A stretch of 47,653 bases of DNA. It comes from Plectonema radiosum NIES-515 (GTDB lineage: Bacteria; Cyanobacteriota; Cyanobacteriia; Cyanobacteriales; Nostocaceae). The notes beneath the pieces are model-generated. The model had not been told where the DNA came from. It worked only from the letters and a program-made list of their open reading frames with translations, and made no database searches. The translations under genes and the position numbers were made by a program. Location: assembly GCF_025753815.1 (NCBI RefSeq), contig NZ_JAOWRF010000083.1:1-47653 (forward strand), written 5' to 3'. Of the stretch, positions 35,571 to 44,833 are shown piece after piece (the stretch's first letter is position 1; the number at the start of each line of letters is the position of its first letter).

Positions 35571-36920
35571 ATGTATGGATGCCAACAAAATCTAATTAAT
35601 CCAAATGAGGAATTAAAAGCTATCTTAGAGTTTATTTGTTCAGAGTCCCACAAGTTAACAAACTGTGGTATTTATTATGCACGCCAACTCTTTTTCAAAA
35701 CTGGCAAGCTAATTGGTAAATACGATTTAGAGAAAGAGTACAAAGGAAATACCCACTATCAAGTACTTCATTCTCAAGCGGCACAGCAAATATTGAGGTC
35801 TGTAGCAGAGTCATTTAAATCATTCAAAGAATTAGAGAAGAAACACAATAAAGGCAAGTTACATTTTAAGCCAAGGATACCAGGATATCGTAAAGGTGCT
35901 GGCTACGCATTGGTGACTTATCCCAAACAAGCATTAAAACTTATTGGTGGTATTATCAAAATACCTTTAGGCAATACAGTTAAGTGCTGGTTTAAACTTG
36001 ATAGTTTCACAATCCCGATGCCCCGTAATTTACGGTTTGAACACATAAAAGAACTGCGAATATTGCCAAGAAACCAGTGCTTTTATGCTGAGTTTGTTTA
36101 TGAGAAAGAATTAGCCTCAACTGCACATCTGAACGAAGACTACGCTCTAGCGATTGACCCTGGCATCAACAACTGGTTAAGCTGTGTGACCAACACGGGA
36201 ACAAGCTTTATTGTCGATGGGCGCAAAGTCAAAAGTCTTAATCAATGGTATAACAAGCGAGTCGCCACCTTAAAAGAAGGTAAACCGCAAGGGTATTGGG
36301 ATGAACAGCTAGCCCACATCACAGAGAAGCGTAATCGCCAAATGCGATCTGGCGTAAACAAGGCAGCTAAATTAGTTGTTGACAATTGCATTAAGCATAA
36401 TATTGGTACGGTTATCTTTGGTTGGAACCAGTGGCAAAGACAGGAGGTTAATTTAGGTAAAACAACTCAGTCTTTTGTTCAGATACCTACTGCCAAACTC
36501 AAAGAACGGATTAAACAACTGTGTGAATATCATGAAATTAAGTTTGTAGAAACTGAAGAATCCTATACAAGTAAAACAAGTTTTCTAGATGGTGATTTTC
36601 TGCCTACGTTCGGCGCAAAACCTGAAGGGTGGAACAAGAGCGGAAAACGAATTAAACGAGGAATGTATCGCACTGGTACAGGAATCCTAATCAATGCTGA
36701 TTTAAACGGCGCGGCGAATATTTTTCGCAAAGTAGAGACACAACTGGGCTTAAACCTAGTCAAGGTCTGTAGGCAAGTTTTGACCCTTGCTACCAGATTT
36801 CGCATCTGGGAAACCAAAACTAAAAAGCTACACAGGGTGGCTTTAGCCAAGGCATTGGGGGGAAACTTCCCCCCAATGCCTTGGCTGTGTAGCAACAGTT
36901 TAGAATCCCCTCGGCAATAG
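35571..36920 (+). CDS. tnpB: TnpB-family RNA-guided endonuclease (zinc finger missing)
   Basis: From the ATG at 35571 (with AAGGAGG at 8 bases) the protein has 449 residues. RuvC-I is ALAIDPGINNWLSC. At RuvC-II, where ISDra2-like TnpB has a Glu in IEDLN, this protein has VIFGWNQWQRQ; a Glu is instead found in VETEESYTSKTS. RuvC-III is ILINADLNGAANI. The CxxC zinc ribbon between the last two motifs is absent. This fits a large TnpB group with a relocated catalytic Glu. The C-terminal 60 residues are encoded by element-end DNA, including a 19-bp hairpin. Confidence 0.88.
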   Translation: MYGCQQNLINPNEELKAILEFICSESHKLTNCGIYYARQLFFKTGKLIGKYDLEKEYKGNTHYQVLHSQAAQQILRSVAESFKSFKELEKKHNKGKLHFKPRIPGYRKGAGYALVTYPKQALKLIGGIIKIPLGNTVKCWFKLDSFTIPMPRNLRFEHIKELRILPRNQCFYAEFVYEKELASTAHLNEDYALAIDPGINNWLSCVTNTGTSFIVDGRKVKSLNQWYNKRVATLKEGKPQGYWDEQLAHITEKRNRQMRSGVNKAAKLVVDNCIKHNIGTVIFGWNQWQRQEVNLGKTTQSFVQIPTAKLKERIKQLCEYHEIKFVETEESYTSKTSFLDGDFLPTFGAKPEGWNKSGKRIKRGMYRTGTGILINADLNGAANIFRKVETQLGLNLVKVCRQVLTLATRFRIWETKTKKLHRVALAKALGGNFPPMPWLCSNSLESPRQ

Positions 36921-36930
36921 CTGCGGGGAG
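36846..36930 (+). ncRNA. Putative reRNA 3' part and element right-end hairpins
   Basis: A perfect 19-bp stem lies at 36846-36864 and 36867-36885 with a two-base loop, inside the end of tnpB. A second hairpin (CCCCtCGGC/GCtGcGGGG, about 36906-36929) follows. In TnpB systems the guide RNA is made from the 3' end of tnpB across the right end, with the guide in the flanking DNA, here starting about 36935. This is inference from position and structure. Confidence 0.5.
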
Positions 36931-36995
36931 AGGTCAATAATTATGAATTTTTGCGCTACCCTAGCAGAGTTGACAAAAACACGACTTGCTGATGA

Positions 36996-39362
36996 TTAAG
37001 TCAGTTCTACAAACACACCGCTGCGGGAAAACTCTTCTTCTTCAGGAGTGAAGTAGGGAGCTTTATCAACAAGGTCAGGATCAAAACAGTATGTTTCTTG
37101 TAAAAATTGTCCGCTGATCACAGCCGACTCCAAATCATTGATGTAATCTTGTGCAACCAGACACGCTTCCTTGATGCCTTCCCAATCACCCTTTTGCAAC
37201 AGCTTTTGCAATGTGGTTCTTGCCCCGGAGAGCCGCGATGCCGGCTTGAGCATACCATAAAGGCGGTAGATGCGATCGCTTGCAATGCTAACATGTTTGA
37301 GTGCTTTGGCTCGTGCCAACTCAGTGTCAAGGCTAGGCCAGTAGCGGGTGGTGTAGAAGGCTTTCTCATCTTTGTGATACCACTCCTCTGAGCGAGCGAT
37401 GGAAGAGGAGACGGTGTTGTGCAGCTTCCAAAAGAATAAGCGCAGGGAGGAGCCATCCACTACAGTGGAGAGTTTTGCCTCCATTGACACCTCAAAGTTA
37501 GTCAATTGTTGGTCACGTCCGAGCAAAAGGTACTCCATTGGATACATTTCCACCTCTTTATTCTGCACCACATACATATTCAGGTGATGGCGGCAATAGG
37601 GGCAGGGGTACATGGTGGCAAATAGTTTGAAGAAATCCTTAAAAGCTGCCACCAGAGCTTTTTGCTCTACGTCGGTCTTGGTAGAAACAATTTCCGCAGT
37701 GGTGTGGAAAAAGCGCCATACTCCAGGTCCAATATAGTATGGGAAGCTCACCCGCATTTGCGAGTCCTTGATATCACTCCGACCTACATATATGTCAATG
37801 AATGCCACATACTGGGAAAGTGCCCCCGACTCCCGTCCAAATTCCTGACGTTCGCGCCGTTTTTGCACTCCATTCAAGTAATGGTGTGTGAGACGCCATG
37901 CTTGCTTGAGCATCAGCTTTTGTTTTGGGGTGGATTTGGGAAAGTTCTCTGCAACATCTGCCCCATAAAAGCGAAACTCCCCCGATGCCTTAGTTGTCTC
38001 ATACCACTTGTCCAAAGCAGCCTCGTCAGGTACTGTGTTACTTTGAATGTCTGCGGCAGTGCTGACGCTGAATGCAGCCAGCAGCTTCGGCATGAAATCT
38101 TCATACCAATAGCGAACTTCCATCATCGCACCATCCACTTCCTCTGATGCTTGGGAGAGGATGACACGGTTCCACTTCTTCAGATACTCTTTTGGATGTT
38201 CCTCTGATTTGGCTGGTGGTGGAGCCATTTCTTGATTCAGCTCCATCTTCCGCAGTCGGTTGAGTTCGTTGATGGCAAGGACACCTTCAGCGATGTCGCG
38301 CAAGCTGAAATGCTTTTTCTTCAGGGTGATTGCAAATTCCACTCCTGCCGCAAATTTATCTTTGACATTGGCTGATTTGCGACGCGCTTCGACGATCGCT
38401 TTTTCTTCTGCCAACATCTGTGTTGTCTTTTCTATTGTCTTCCAGTTCTTGATGCGGTCTTCTAGTCGAGCATATTCATCTGTAAGGGATTCAACTACTG
38501 CATCAAGTGCGGGATGACAAGCGGATTCTACTACACCTAACCCTTTATAAAGGGCGATCGCCGTCTTCACAAACTCCACGAAGTCAGTAATTCTATAAGG
38601 TAGGTTTCTCACCCGCAGGTGGGTTTCGTGATTGGCAGAGAAACTTTCGCGGAAGCAACGGTAGGCTGCTCCCTGAATCAAACGGAACAAACCAATCTGC
38701 ATTTGCAAGCGGGACGTACCGCGTTTTTGCTCGCTTTGTGGGTGTTGCGCTAGTTGTTCTTTTAGCCGCTCGATGTCCGGCTCGATCTCCGTGGCGGAAG
38801 TTTGTGTAGTGTCTTCAGTAGTGGAGGCAACTTCATCGGTTGTTGCGGTTGTTTTTGGCGTGACGAGGGGAATTGGTGAATCTGTGTAGCCGATCGCGGT
38901 TTCTGACTTTTCTGGCACTAGTTTACAGAATTCCTGAAAGTCAATTGAAGCATCGCCATCATGATCGACTTCTTTGATTATCTCATCGAGTTCTTGATCT
39001 GTCAGCCCAAATTGGCTCATCACCGCACGCATCTCGTCTGCGGTAATTTGACCGCTGCCGTTCTCGTCAAACACGCTGAATGCTAGCGTCAAACGGCTTT
39101 TGCGATCGCCTTGCTGGGACACCATCAGCGCTTTGAACTCTTCAAAATCGATAGTGCCCGACAAGTCAACGTCTACCTCCTTAATCATGTCGCGCAGCTC
39201 TGTGTCGCTGGGGTTCTGTCCTAAGGAACGCATTACCTGCCCTAGTTCTTCTGCTGAGACGGTACTGTTGCCGTCCTCGTCAAACATTTGGAAAGCTTCC
39301 CACAGCTTCCCCACCTCTTGTTCAGTCATTACCTTGTTTTCATGCTCCACAGGCATCATCAA
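36996..39362 (-). CDS. Calmodulin-like domain fused to Erv1/ALR-type sulfhydryl oxidase
   Basis: The 788-residue protein starts with four EF-hands in the calmodulin order: loops at residues 28-39 (DEDGNSTVSAEE), 64-75 (DVDLSGTIDFEE), 99-110 (DENGSGQITADE) and 133-144 (DHDGDASIDFQE). The stretch GQVMRSLGQNP and DMIKEVD is nearly that of animal calmodulin. A Thr/Ser-rich linker (155-195) leads to about 300 helical residues I do not recognise. Residues 540-670 carry the Erv/ALR pattern: GPGVWRFFHTTAEIV, FFKLFATMYPCPYCRHHL (active-site CxxC at 587/590) and FFWKLHNTVSSSIA (FAD-binding HN). There is no signal peptide. A calcium-gated thiol oxidase is the simplest reading. The gene follows nos on the same strand 848 bases away. 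Confidence 0.8.
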   Translation of the reverse strand: MMMPVEHENKVMTEQEVGKLWEAFQMFDEDGNSTVSAEELGQVMRSLGQNPSDTELRDMIKEVDVDLSGTIDFEEFKALMVSQQGDRKSRLTLAFSVFDENGSGQITADEMRAVMSQFGLTDQELDEIIKEVDHDGDASIDFQEFCKLVPEKSETAIGYTDSPIPLVTPKTTATTDEVASTTEDTTQTSATEIEPDIERLKEQLAQHPQSEQKRGTSRLQMQIGLFRLIQGAAYRCFRESFSANHETHLRVRNLPYRITDFVEFVKTAIALYKGLGVVESACHPALDAVVESLTDEYARLEDRIKNWKTIEKTTQMLAEEKAIVEARRKSANVKDKFAAGVEFAITLKKKHFSLRDIAEGVLAINELNRLRKMELNQEMAPPPAKSEEHPKEYLKKWNRVILSQASEEVDGAMMEVRYWYEDFMPKLLAAFSVSTAADIQSNTVPDEAALDKWYETTKASGEFRFYGADVAENFPKSTPKQKLMLKQAWRLTHHYLNGVQKRRERQEFGRESGALSQYVAFIDIYVGRSDIKDSQMRVSFPYYIGPGVWRFFHTTAEIVSTKTDVEQKALVAAFKDFFKLFATMYPCPYCRHHLNMYVVQNKEVEMYPMEYLLLGRDQQLTNFEVSMEAKLSTVVDGSSLRLFFWKLHNTVSSSIARSEEWYHKDEKAFYTTRYWPSLDTELARAKALKHVSIASDRIYRLYGMLKPASRLSGARTTLQKLLQKGDWEGIKEACLVAQDYINDLESAVISGQFLQETYCFDPDLVDKAPYFTPEEEEFSRSGVFVELT

Positions 39363-39538
39363 TAAATCCTCAATAATTGTTGAACTTTGCTATTTAACAG
39401 TACTGTAACAGTGCGGTTTGGCGGCACAGTGGCAGGATTGGAAAAAGCAATCGAATTGTCACTACCGTTAAAACTGCTCTTGGGTAAGCTGGAAGCGGCG
39501 TTAAAACCCGAAGAAAATTCAATCGTGTTCGCACTATC

Positions 39539-39784
39539 AAAGTAAAATTTGGAGTTGTGCGGGAACGCGATCGCGCAATCACGAGATTATCTTACGACCC
39601 GCATCATTCTATTAGTCAGGTTGTTAAAGCTTTTAAAGGGCGTTCCTCGCGTTTTCTAAGAGAAGAATTTCCCTTGTTTGTGCTAACGCACAAATTCACT
39701 CAGGGGACGTTTCACTGGTTACCCTCCATTCCTCCCACCACGCTCCCTGAGTACAGTTTTGATGGGGGTCTCCTGGAGGCTTGA
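39539..39784 (+). pseudogene. Remnant of an IS200/IS605 TnpA transposase
   Basis: The open frame includes LSYDPHHSISQVVKAFKGRSSRFLREEFP, the helix after the active site in IS200-type Y1 transposases. The HUH motif normally just before it is replaced by RERDRAITR, and the tyrosine-bearing end is replaced by unrelated residues. It is therefore a decayed piece. Confidence 0.6.
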
Positions 39785-39785
39785 G

Positions 39786-39875
39786 ATGAATAAGTTCAGA
39801 AAATACGCTGTAGATAAGGATAAAACGTTAACTCAGTTGATAGAAGAGATAGTTAAGGAATCGGCAATAAAATAA
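39786..39875 (+). pseudogene. Truncated ribbon-helix-helix gene of the IS element
   Basis: The 29-residue frame MNKFRKYAVDKDKTLTQLIE followed by EIVKESAIK matches residues 15-40 of the RHH protein beside tnpB (MNKLRLYAAKKDKTITQVVE). The first strand is missing. It directly follows the tnpA remnant, so the two belong to the same dead element. Confidence 0.6.
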
Positions 39876-40115
39876 AATACTGTGTTCGCTGGTCGGCGAT
39901 GGCTTTAATGTTTTATGGTGTAGCCGTAAAACATTAAAACCATCTTTTCCCAACTCACTCGCAATTCATCTCAACACCAAGGGGAGTAGCACTATGGTGT
40001 GATCCTTCTTGCTGTTTTAGGTAAATTACTGTATCTCCAGGTTCAGAGAAAGGCGCGATCGCATACCCGAAAATCTCTGTGTGACAGGTGTTTTAGTTTT
40101 TGGATGTCATCAATA

Positions 40116-40166
40116 ATCGGCAGTGAAGTGGAAAAAGTATTTGCACTTCACTGCCGATCTTTTTTG
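40116..40166 (+). terminator. Rho-independent terminator between nos and the IS remnant
   Basis: ATCGGCAGTGAAGTG (40116-40130) and CACTTCACTGCCGAT (40144-40158) form a perfect 15-bp stem followed by CTTTTTT. The T-run makes it a plus-strand terminator. It lies 45 bases beyond the nos stop, so on the minus strand the stem may also stabilise the nos message or weaken read-through into the calmodulin-Erv gene. Confidence 0.75.
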
Positions 40167-40210
40167 CCAGATAAAGAAAACCGAGTTCTTAATTTTGGAT
40201 AAAGCCGAGC

Positions 40211-43200
40211 TTAGATAGTTGGCATTTGCAATTCCTTCTCAACGGGGGCTTGACCATCAGCAGATTCATGCACACGCTCAAGCCATTTTTCGGCTTTTGA
40301 GTAGTTGTCATGCTGTATCTCTTTGATGGCTTGTTTGAAGTTCAGCACCACACCCCAAACATCGCTGAAGAAGCGTTTTTCTAGCTTCATTTTGTCGAAG
40401 AAATTAACAGCTTCAGTGTTCGAGAGTCCACCTTGGGTTTTCGCGATCGCCATAAACACTTCAAACACATTGTCTGCCATCTTGGCATCGCCACAGACGT
40501 AGTAGTGACATTGCGGATGGCTGAGTATTCGCCAGACTTCTTGAGCTTTTTCTTGCATCAAGCTTTGCACATAGACTTTCTTGTCGGTCAAACGTGAGAA
40601 GGCTACTTCTAACTCAGACAGCACACCTTGATTCTGCCAACTCACAAGTTGCTCTCCATAGAGCAAGTCATTGCGATCGCGACAGCCGAAATACAAGCAA
40701 GCATCACCTAATTGTGTTTCCTGCTGCAATAGGGCTTCCCGATAATGGAGGAAGGCAATCAACGGCGCTACCCCCGTACCCGGTCCAACCATAAGCATTG
40801 GCGCGAGTGGATCGGTGGGTGGACGGAAGCTAGACGTGCGGACACTGATGCGAACCTTTGCTCCCGGTTCAAGTCCGGCAAGGTAGTTGGAGCAGAGTCC
40901 CTGACGGGTTTGGAGTGCATCCGTTTTAACTTGCAGCACTCCAACTGTGATTTGGATGTGCTGGGGATGAAGCGGAGCACAGGAGGAAATGGAGTAGAGA
41001 CGTGGCTTTTGCTTCGGCAATAACTCTAGCAAGACTTCCAGTGTAATTTGGGCAGAAGGAAACTCATTGAACAGATCGACAACGCTCATGAAGTTGTCCG
41101 TAATGGTTTTCTTGAGCGTGATGCTGTCGGGATGGTCGTCTCCTTGCCGGAGAATTTCCAACCAGATTTCCAGGCGTTGTTTATCCTGGGGATTTTGTGC
41201 TACCGAGTACAGGTAGGTCAGCAGCTCGTTGAATGGTTCGCGCAAAGCGAGATCGAGGTCTTGGGAGAGAACCTGTCCGATGGTTGTGGGAACGGTAACA
41301 GGAGGTTTTTCTTCCAATTCTGTACCATCGGGCATTAGATAACGAGCTGTGAAATAGGTGTTGGGGGATACTGAGAGGCGATCGCACAACCGATTCACCA
41401 ACTCCGCCGGATTGCAAGGATAAACTGCAACATGATCGCCTGTTTCATACTCCAAATCGGTATCAGAAATATCAAAGACAACATAGCGAGTAGAACGGCT
41501 ACCGGGAATCACTTCTTTGAGCAGTTCGTTATTGGCAAGCACAGATACTTCGACACCTCTGTCTTTGCTCACTTCTACTGGTGAAACATTTGCGGCTTCG
41601 GTTTCACTCAAGAACGTGACGTTCAGTTTAGGTGCGGTTGCGGCTGTAGCATCGGCTGAGGTGGCATCCTCACCCAGAACGCGGCAAACCAATCCTAACC
41701 ATTGTTTGAAGGTGTCGGCTTGTCCCTTGATTTCATCGCCTTTGTGGAGTGGCACAATACAGTTACCTCCCACCTTGGCGAGTGCCTTATCTACCGAAAT
41801 TCCGGCAGCGCAGAAGTGGTCGTAAATGCTACTACCAATGCCCAGAACGGAGTAATTCAAACCGTCGAGGGAACCCGCAGGTTGTTGCTTCAACCAATCG
41901 AGGAACTTCTTGCCGTTTCCAGATATCTCGCCATTGCCGAAGGTGGACGTGACGATGAGTATCAGTTTCTCCGATGCCAGGGTGTCGGTGTTGTATTCAT
42001 CCAGCGCCATCACTTTGGGACGGAATCGCTGGAGTTGACGAGCGGCTTTGCGCGCAAAGCCTTCAGCAGTACCTGTCTCGGAAGCGTAGAGAATGAGGAT
42101 GCGGTCTTGCTTGTTTTCGTCCTCGTCGGTAAGCGTAGAGAATTTTTCCAGGTCAATACCATCTTCCACTGCCCAGCGATCGGCAGCATGGTGATAGGCT
42201 GGCTCTAGGTAGAAGTCGCGCATCTGGTGGTGCCAGACCGGACAGGCACTTCCCCCCGATGCGGGTACGACCCAACCCCAATCCCCCGGACACTCGCGTC
42301 CTGCTTTCTTCTCACGTAAGTCGTGTGCCAGGAATTGACGAGAGGCAGATTGATGGTCTACCATCGTCACCTTCGCTTTCTGGAAGGAGTACAGGATGGC
42401 AACGTTGAGTTCCAATGCTACGCGATCGCGCCACAATGTCTGCTCCGAACTGCTATCCAGCTTGAGAACTTTGGCGATGTCCTCCATCTTGTTGTAGCGG
42501 TACTCATCCAGGAAATCGCGCATAATCTCAGTACCCATGTACCAGCCATTAAAGGGGATGCAGCCGTAGTTGATGCCACCAACGTGCATTGAGAAGTTGC
42601 TAATGGCAGGGACAGCATACCAACGCAAGCCCAATGATTTGAATTCAGGAATCGTGGGATGTTCGATTTCCACTTCCAGAATCTCATCCCTATCCCAGTG
42701 GTACATCTTCGGTTCCATACCGGGAGCTTCAATCACTAGAGGCAAAATGTCGTAGTCCGTGCGTGGTTCAGAGGGTTGCCAGCCCAATTTCATAATCGCT
42801 TTGGTCAGATCCAGGTTAGCAGGATCGCCCATAATGCTACCATTCGGTTGCTCGTATGCTGCATAACGAGCTAATTGTGGATTCCAGATGCGTGGACCCC
42901 AGCGTTCCTTAGGATGTTTGGGACGAAAGACGGTCATGGTAATCTGGAGGTTACCGTCGTTTGTAGCGTACTGTAGGTGTTCTTTGAGTTCGCGGAATAT
43001 CTCATCAGGGTCGGTAACGTGGCGGCGATCGCGTACCACCATATTATTCCACTGAATCCGCCCCACACACTTAGAAGCATTGCGCCATGCCACTTGTGCC
43101 CCATACGCCACTTCTTCATAGGTGTGGGTATAGGTTCCGGTGGCGCGTACTTCCTCTTGAATTTCCGCCCATCGTCGTGCCTTATCCTCTGCTTCCCATG

Positions 43201-44833
43201 CCTGCTCAGTGGCGATTAGCTCCAGGTACTGCTTGGCTTTTTTGAGCAATCGTTCCTCATTCAGCTTGGGCAGCTTGATTACATTGATAGCGCGAGCGAT
43301 TAACGTCTGCCATCCCTGCCGTAACTCTGGTGTGAAGTCCGGTACGTACTTCGATAGCATGACTAGCAGGTTGTCTGCTATAGCCGGATAGGCGCAGGAG
43401 GGTATATCATCAAAACTATTCACCTGCGCTCCTAACTGCTGGAGTATCAACTCCTCAAATTCCTCGAAGTCAATCTCGCCGCTACCATCGACATCTACGC
43501 GAATAAACAGAGCCTTCAATTCGCTTAGGGAAAGGCGTAGCCCTGACTGGTGCGAGAAATCAATAAGTTCCTCGATAGAAATTGTTCCACTCCCATTTAT
43601 GTCAATGCTATTAAAGATATACACACGCATATCTTGAATTAGTTGGTCTCTGCTACCACCGTCGAAGCGGTGAACCAAGAATTCCAAGACCTGAAACAGG
43701 TTCAAGGACAGATAATCCATGTTTGTCCGTCCAAAGATAGGCAGTATGAAGGGGTACTTTTCAAATAGGGTTTGAAAAAATGCCTTTCCAATCTGCTGCT
43801 GATTGTCTTTGAGTACGGTTAACGAGTCCGCCATGCGTTGCCTCACCTCTGGAAGCATTGCCTCTTCGTAGCGACGGATTGCCTCCACCATAGGCACAAT
43901 TACATAGGTGTTAAAAAAGCGGTAGAGGGCAGAGTTTCCGCCTTTTGCTAAATCTTGGTGATCGTACTCTTCCAGGTAAGAAATCGATGGTAGCATCCAC
44001 ATCCACACCTGCCGTGCCTTCAACCAGTGCTGGGGACGCATCCCGATATCGGCAAACAGCGCACCGTAATCCTCAACCGTGTCAAAGGAATCCCCTTTTT
44101 CTGGAGGTACGCCCATTAAGGGTTCTCCAATTACATTTTGAGTTTCAGGCTGAAGTTGGTGTACGCAGCAATCAAACAATTCAAAGAAGAAATCACTCAT
44201 GCTGTTGATCGCTTCCCCGAAGATGTACTCCAGTTCAGGTTCCTCTAGCAACAGGCGCTTCAAGAACTTTTCCATCTGCAATTCTTTCCATGCCCGCAGC
44301 TTGTTCCAAGAGTCTTTGACAATCACTTCTTCTGGGGGCGAGAGAAAAACAGATTCTGGCATCTCGAACTCACCCTCTATCTCAGTCCCTTTGCTGTGAG
44401 TGGGGCGAGTACCGTTCTGATTCCCCAAGATTGTCAAGGTGCTGCTACTTCCCTCACTGCTACTCTGAGTCAGGCGAGTTTTCAGCTTCAATTGAGGTGC
44501 CTGGTTCCAAGTTGTAATGGGAAATTCTAACTCGGCACTGCGCTCTCCATTCAGGCACTCCTGGGTGGCAAACGTGACTGTTCCAGCATCCTGCCAACGT
44601 TGAGTAATGTCTCCTTCCCGATAACGCAAAGTAATGGCAATCGTGCAGTCTCCCTTGTTTTTCAAATCCATCAACCAACTGGGTTGCGTGCGGTTCAGCA
44701 GATCCTTTTCCAACAAGCTTTGTCCCTCTTCGGAAACTACCTGCACATGGCATTTATACTTATAGTCATTAGAAACTGGGAAATCGCTTACAGAGACCTC
44801 AGTTAGGTGGATAATTCGTTGATTGTAATTCAT
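40211..44833 (-). CDS. nos: Nitric oxide synthase with globin-like, EF-hand, oxygenase and reductase domains
   Basis: The 1540-residue protein has, in order: a beta-rich region (1-125); a globin-like segment (165-330); a second globin-like sequence (335-395 and 478-520) with a pair of EF-hands between its halves (loops 411-422 [12 protein letters not shown] and 447-458 [12 protein letters not shown]); the NOS oxygenase (560-890) with haem-ligating Cys589 in WRNASKCVG and arginine-binding Glu769 in GWYMGTE; an FMN domain (911-1053, [11 protein letters not shown]); FAD binding (RLYSISS near 1278); and NADPH binding ([10 protein letters not shown] near 1349, [12 protein letters not shown] near 1445). 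It should turn arginine into NO and citrulline. The linker before FMN is acidic and lacks the basic calmodulin-binding helix of animal NOS, so calcium control is more likely internal. Confidence 0.93.
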   Translation of the reverse strand: MNYNQRIIHLTEVSVSDFPVSNDYKYKCHVQVVSEEGQSLLEKDLLNRTQPSWLMDLKNKGDCTIAITLRYREGDITQRWQDAGTVTFATQECLNGERSAELEFPITTWNQAPQLKLKTRLTQSSSEGSSSTLTILGNQNGTRPTHSKGTEIEGEFEMPESVFLSPPEEVIVKDSWNKLRAWKELQMEKFLKRLLLEEPELEYIFGEAINSMSDFFFELFDCCVHQLQPETQNVIGEPLMGVPPEKGDSFDTVEDYGALFADIGMRPQHWLKARQVWMWMLPSISYLEEYDHQDLAKGGNSALYRFFNTYVIVPMVEAIRRYEEAMLPEVRQRMADSLTVLKDNQQQIGKAFFQTLFEKYPFILPIFGRTNMDYLSLNLFQVLEFLVHRFDGGSRDQLIQDMRVYIFNSIDINGSGTISIEELIDFSHQSGLRLSLSELKALFIRVDVDGSGEIDFEEFEELILQQLGAQVNSFDDIPSCAYPAIADNLLVMLSKYVPDFTPELRQGWQTLIARAINVIKLPKLNEERLLKKAKQYLELIATEQAWEAEDKARRWAEIQEEVRATGTYTHTYEEVAYGAQVAWRNASKCVGRIQWNNMVVRDRRHVTDPDEIFRELKEHLQYATNDGNLQITMTVFRPKHPKERWGPRIWNPQLARYAAYEQPNGSIMGDPANLDLTKAIMKLGWQPSEPRTDYDILPLVIEAPGMEPKMYHWDRDEILEVEIEHPTIPEFKSLGLRWYAVPAISNFSMHVGGINYGCIPFNGWYMGTEIMRDFLDEYRYNKMEDIAKVLKLDSSSEQTLWRDRVALELNVAILYSFQKAKVTMVDHQSASRQFLAHDLREKKAGRECPGDWGWVVPASGGSACPVWHHQMRDFYLEPAYHHAADRWAVEDGIDLEKFSTLTDEDENKQDRILILYASETGTAEGFARKAARQLQRFRPKVMALDEYNTDTLASEKLILIVTSTFGNGEISGNGKKFLDWLKQQPAGSLDGLNYSVLGIGSSIYDHFCAAGISVDKALAKVGGNCIVPLHKGDEIKGQADTFKQWLGLVCRVLGEDATSADATAATAPKLNVTFLSETEAANVSPVEVSKDRGVEVSVLANNELLKEVIPGSRSTRYVVFDISDTDLEYETGDHVAVYPCNPAELVNRLCDRLSVSPNTYFTARYLMPDGTELEEKPPVTVPTTIGQVLSQDLDLALREPFNELLTYLYSVAQNPQDKQRLEIWLEILRQGDDHPDSITLKKTITDNFMSVVDLFNEFPSAQITLEVLLELLPKQKPRLYSISSCAPLHPQHIQITVGVLQVKTDALQTRQGLCSNYLAGLEPGAKVRISVRTSSFRPPTDPLAPMLMVGPGTGVAPLIAFLHYREALLQQETQLGDACLYFGCRDRNDLLYGEQLVSWQNQGVLSELEVAFSRLTDKKVYVQSLMQEKAQEVWRILSHPQCHYYVCGDAKMADNVFEVFMAIAKTQGGLSNTEAVNFFDKMKLEKRFFSDVWGVVLNFKQAIKEIQHDNYSKAEKWLERVHESADGQAPVEKELQMPTI

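Larger units (their letters stand above)
35285..36938. mobile_element. IS200/IS605-superfamily element with tnpB, no tnpA
   Basis: The element holds a divergent RHH gene and tnpB. The likely left end has the CCCCGG...CCGGGG structure at 35291-35339. The right end has a hairpin CCCC-CGGC/GCTG-GGGG within 36906-36929, just after the tnpB stop, of the kind seen at IS605 right ends in cyanobacteria. Exact ends cannot be set without a related empty site. No tnpA is present, so it would need help in trans. Confidence 0.6.
39363..40210. other. Intergenic region between the calmodulin-Erv gene and nos
   Basis: The region holds decayed IS200/IS605 sequence (separate entries), an inverted repeat TTTAATGTTTTA/TAAAACATTAAA near 39904-39940, and a strong terminator-like stem at 40116. 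A 44-codon frame at 39411-39545 ends LEAALKPEENSIVFALSK; I cannot assign it. The calmodulin-Erv promoter is likely in the first 150 bases to the right of its ATG (39363-39510). Confidence 0.55.

Noticed and set aside
39411-39545. 44-residue frame ending LKPEENSIVFALSK, faintly like a Cas2 end
   Set aside because: Too short, no Cas genes or CRISPR array near, and it lies in decayed IS sequence.
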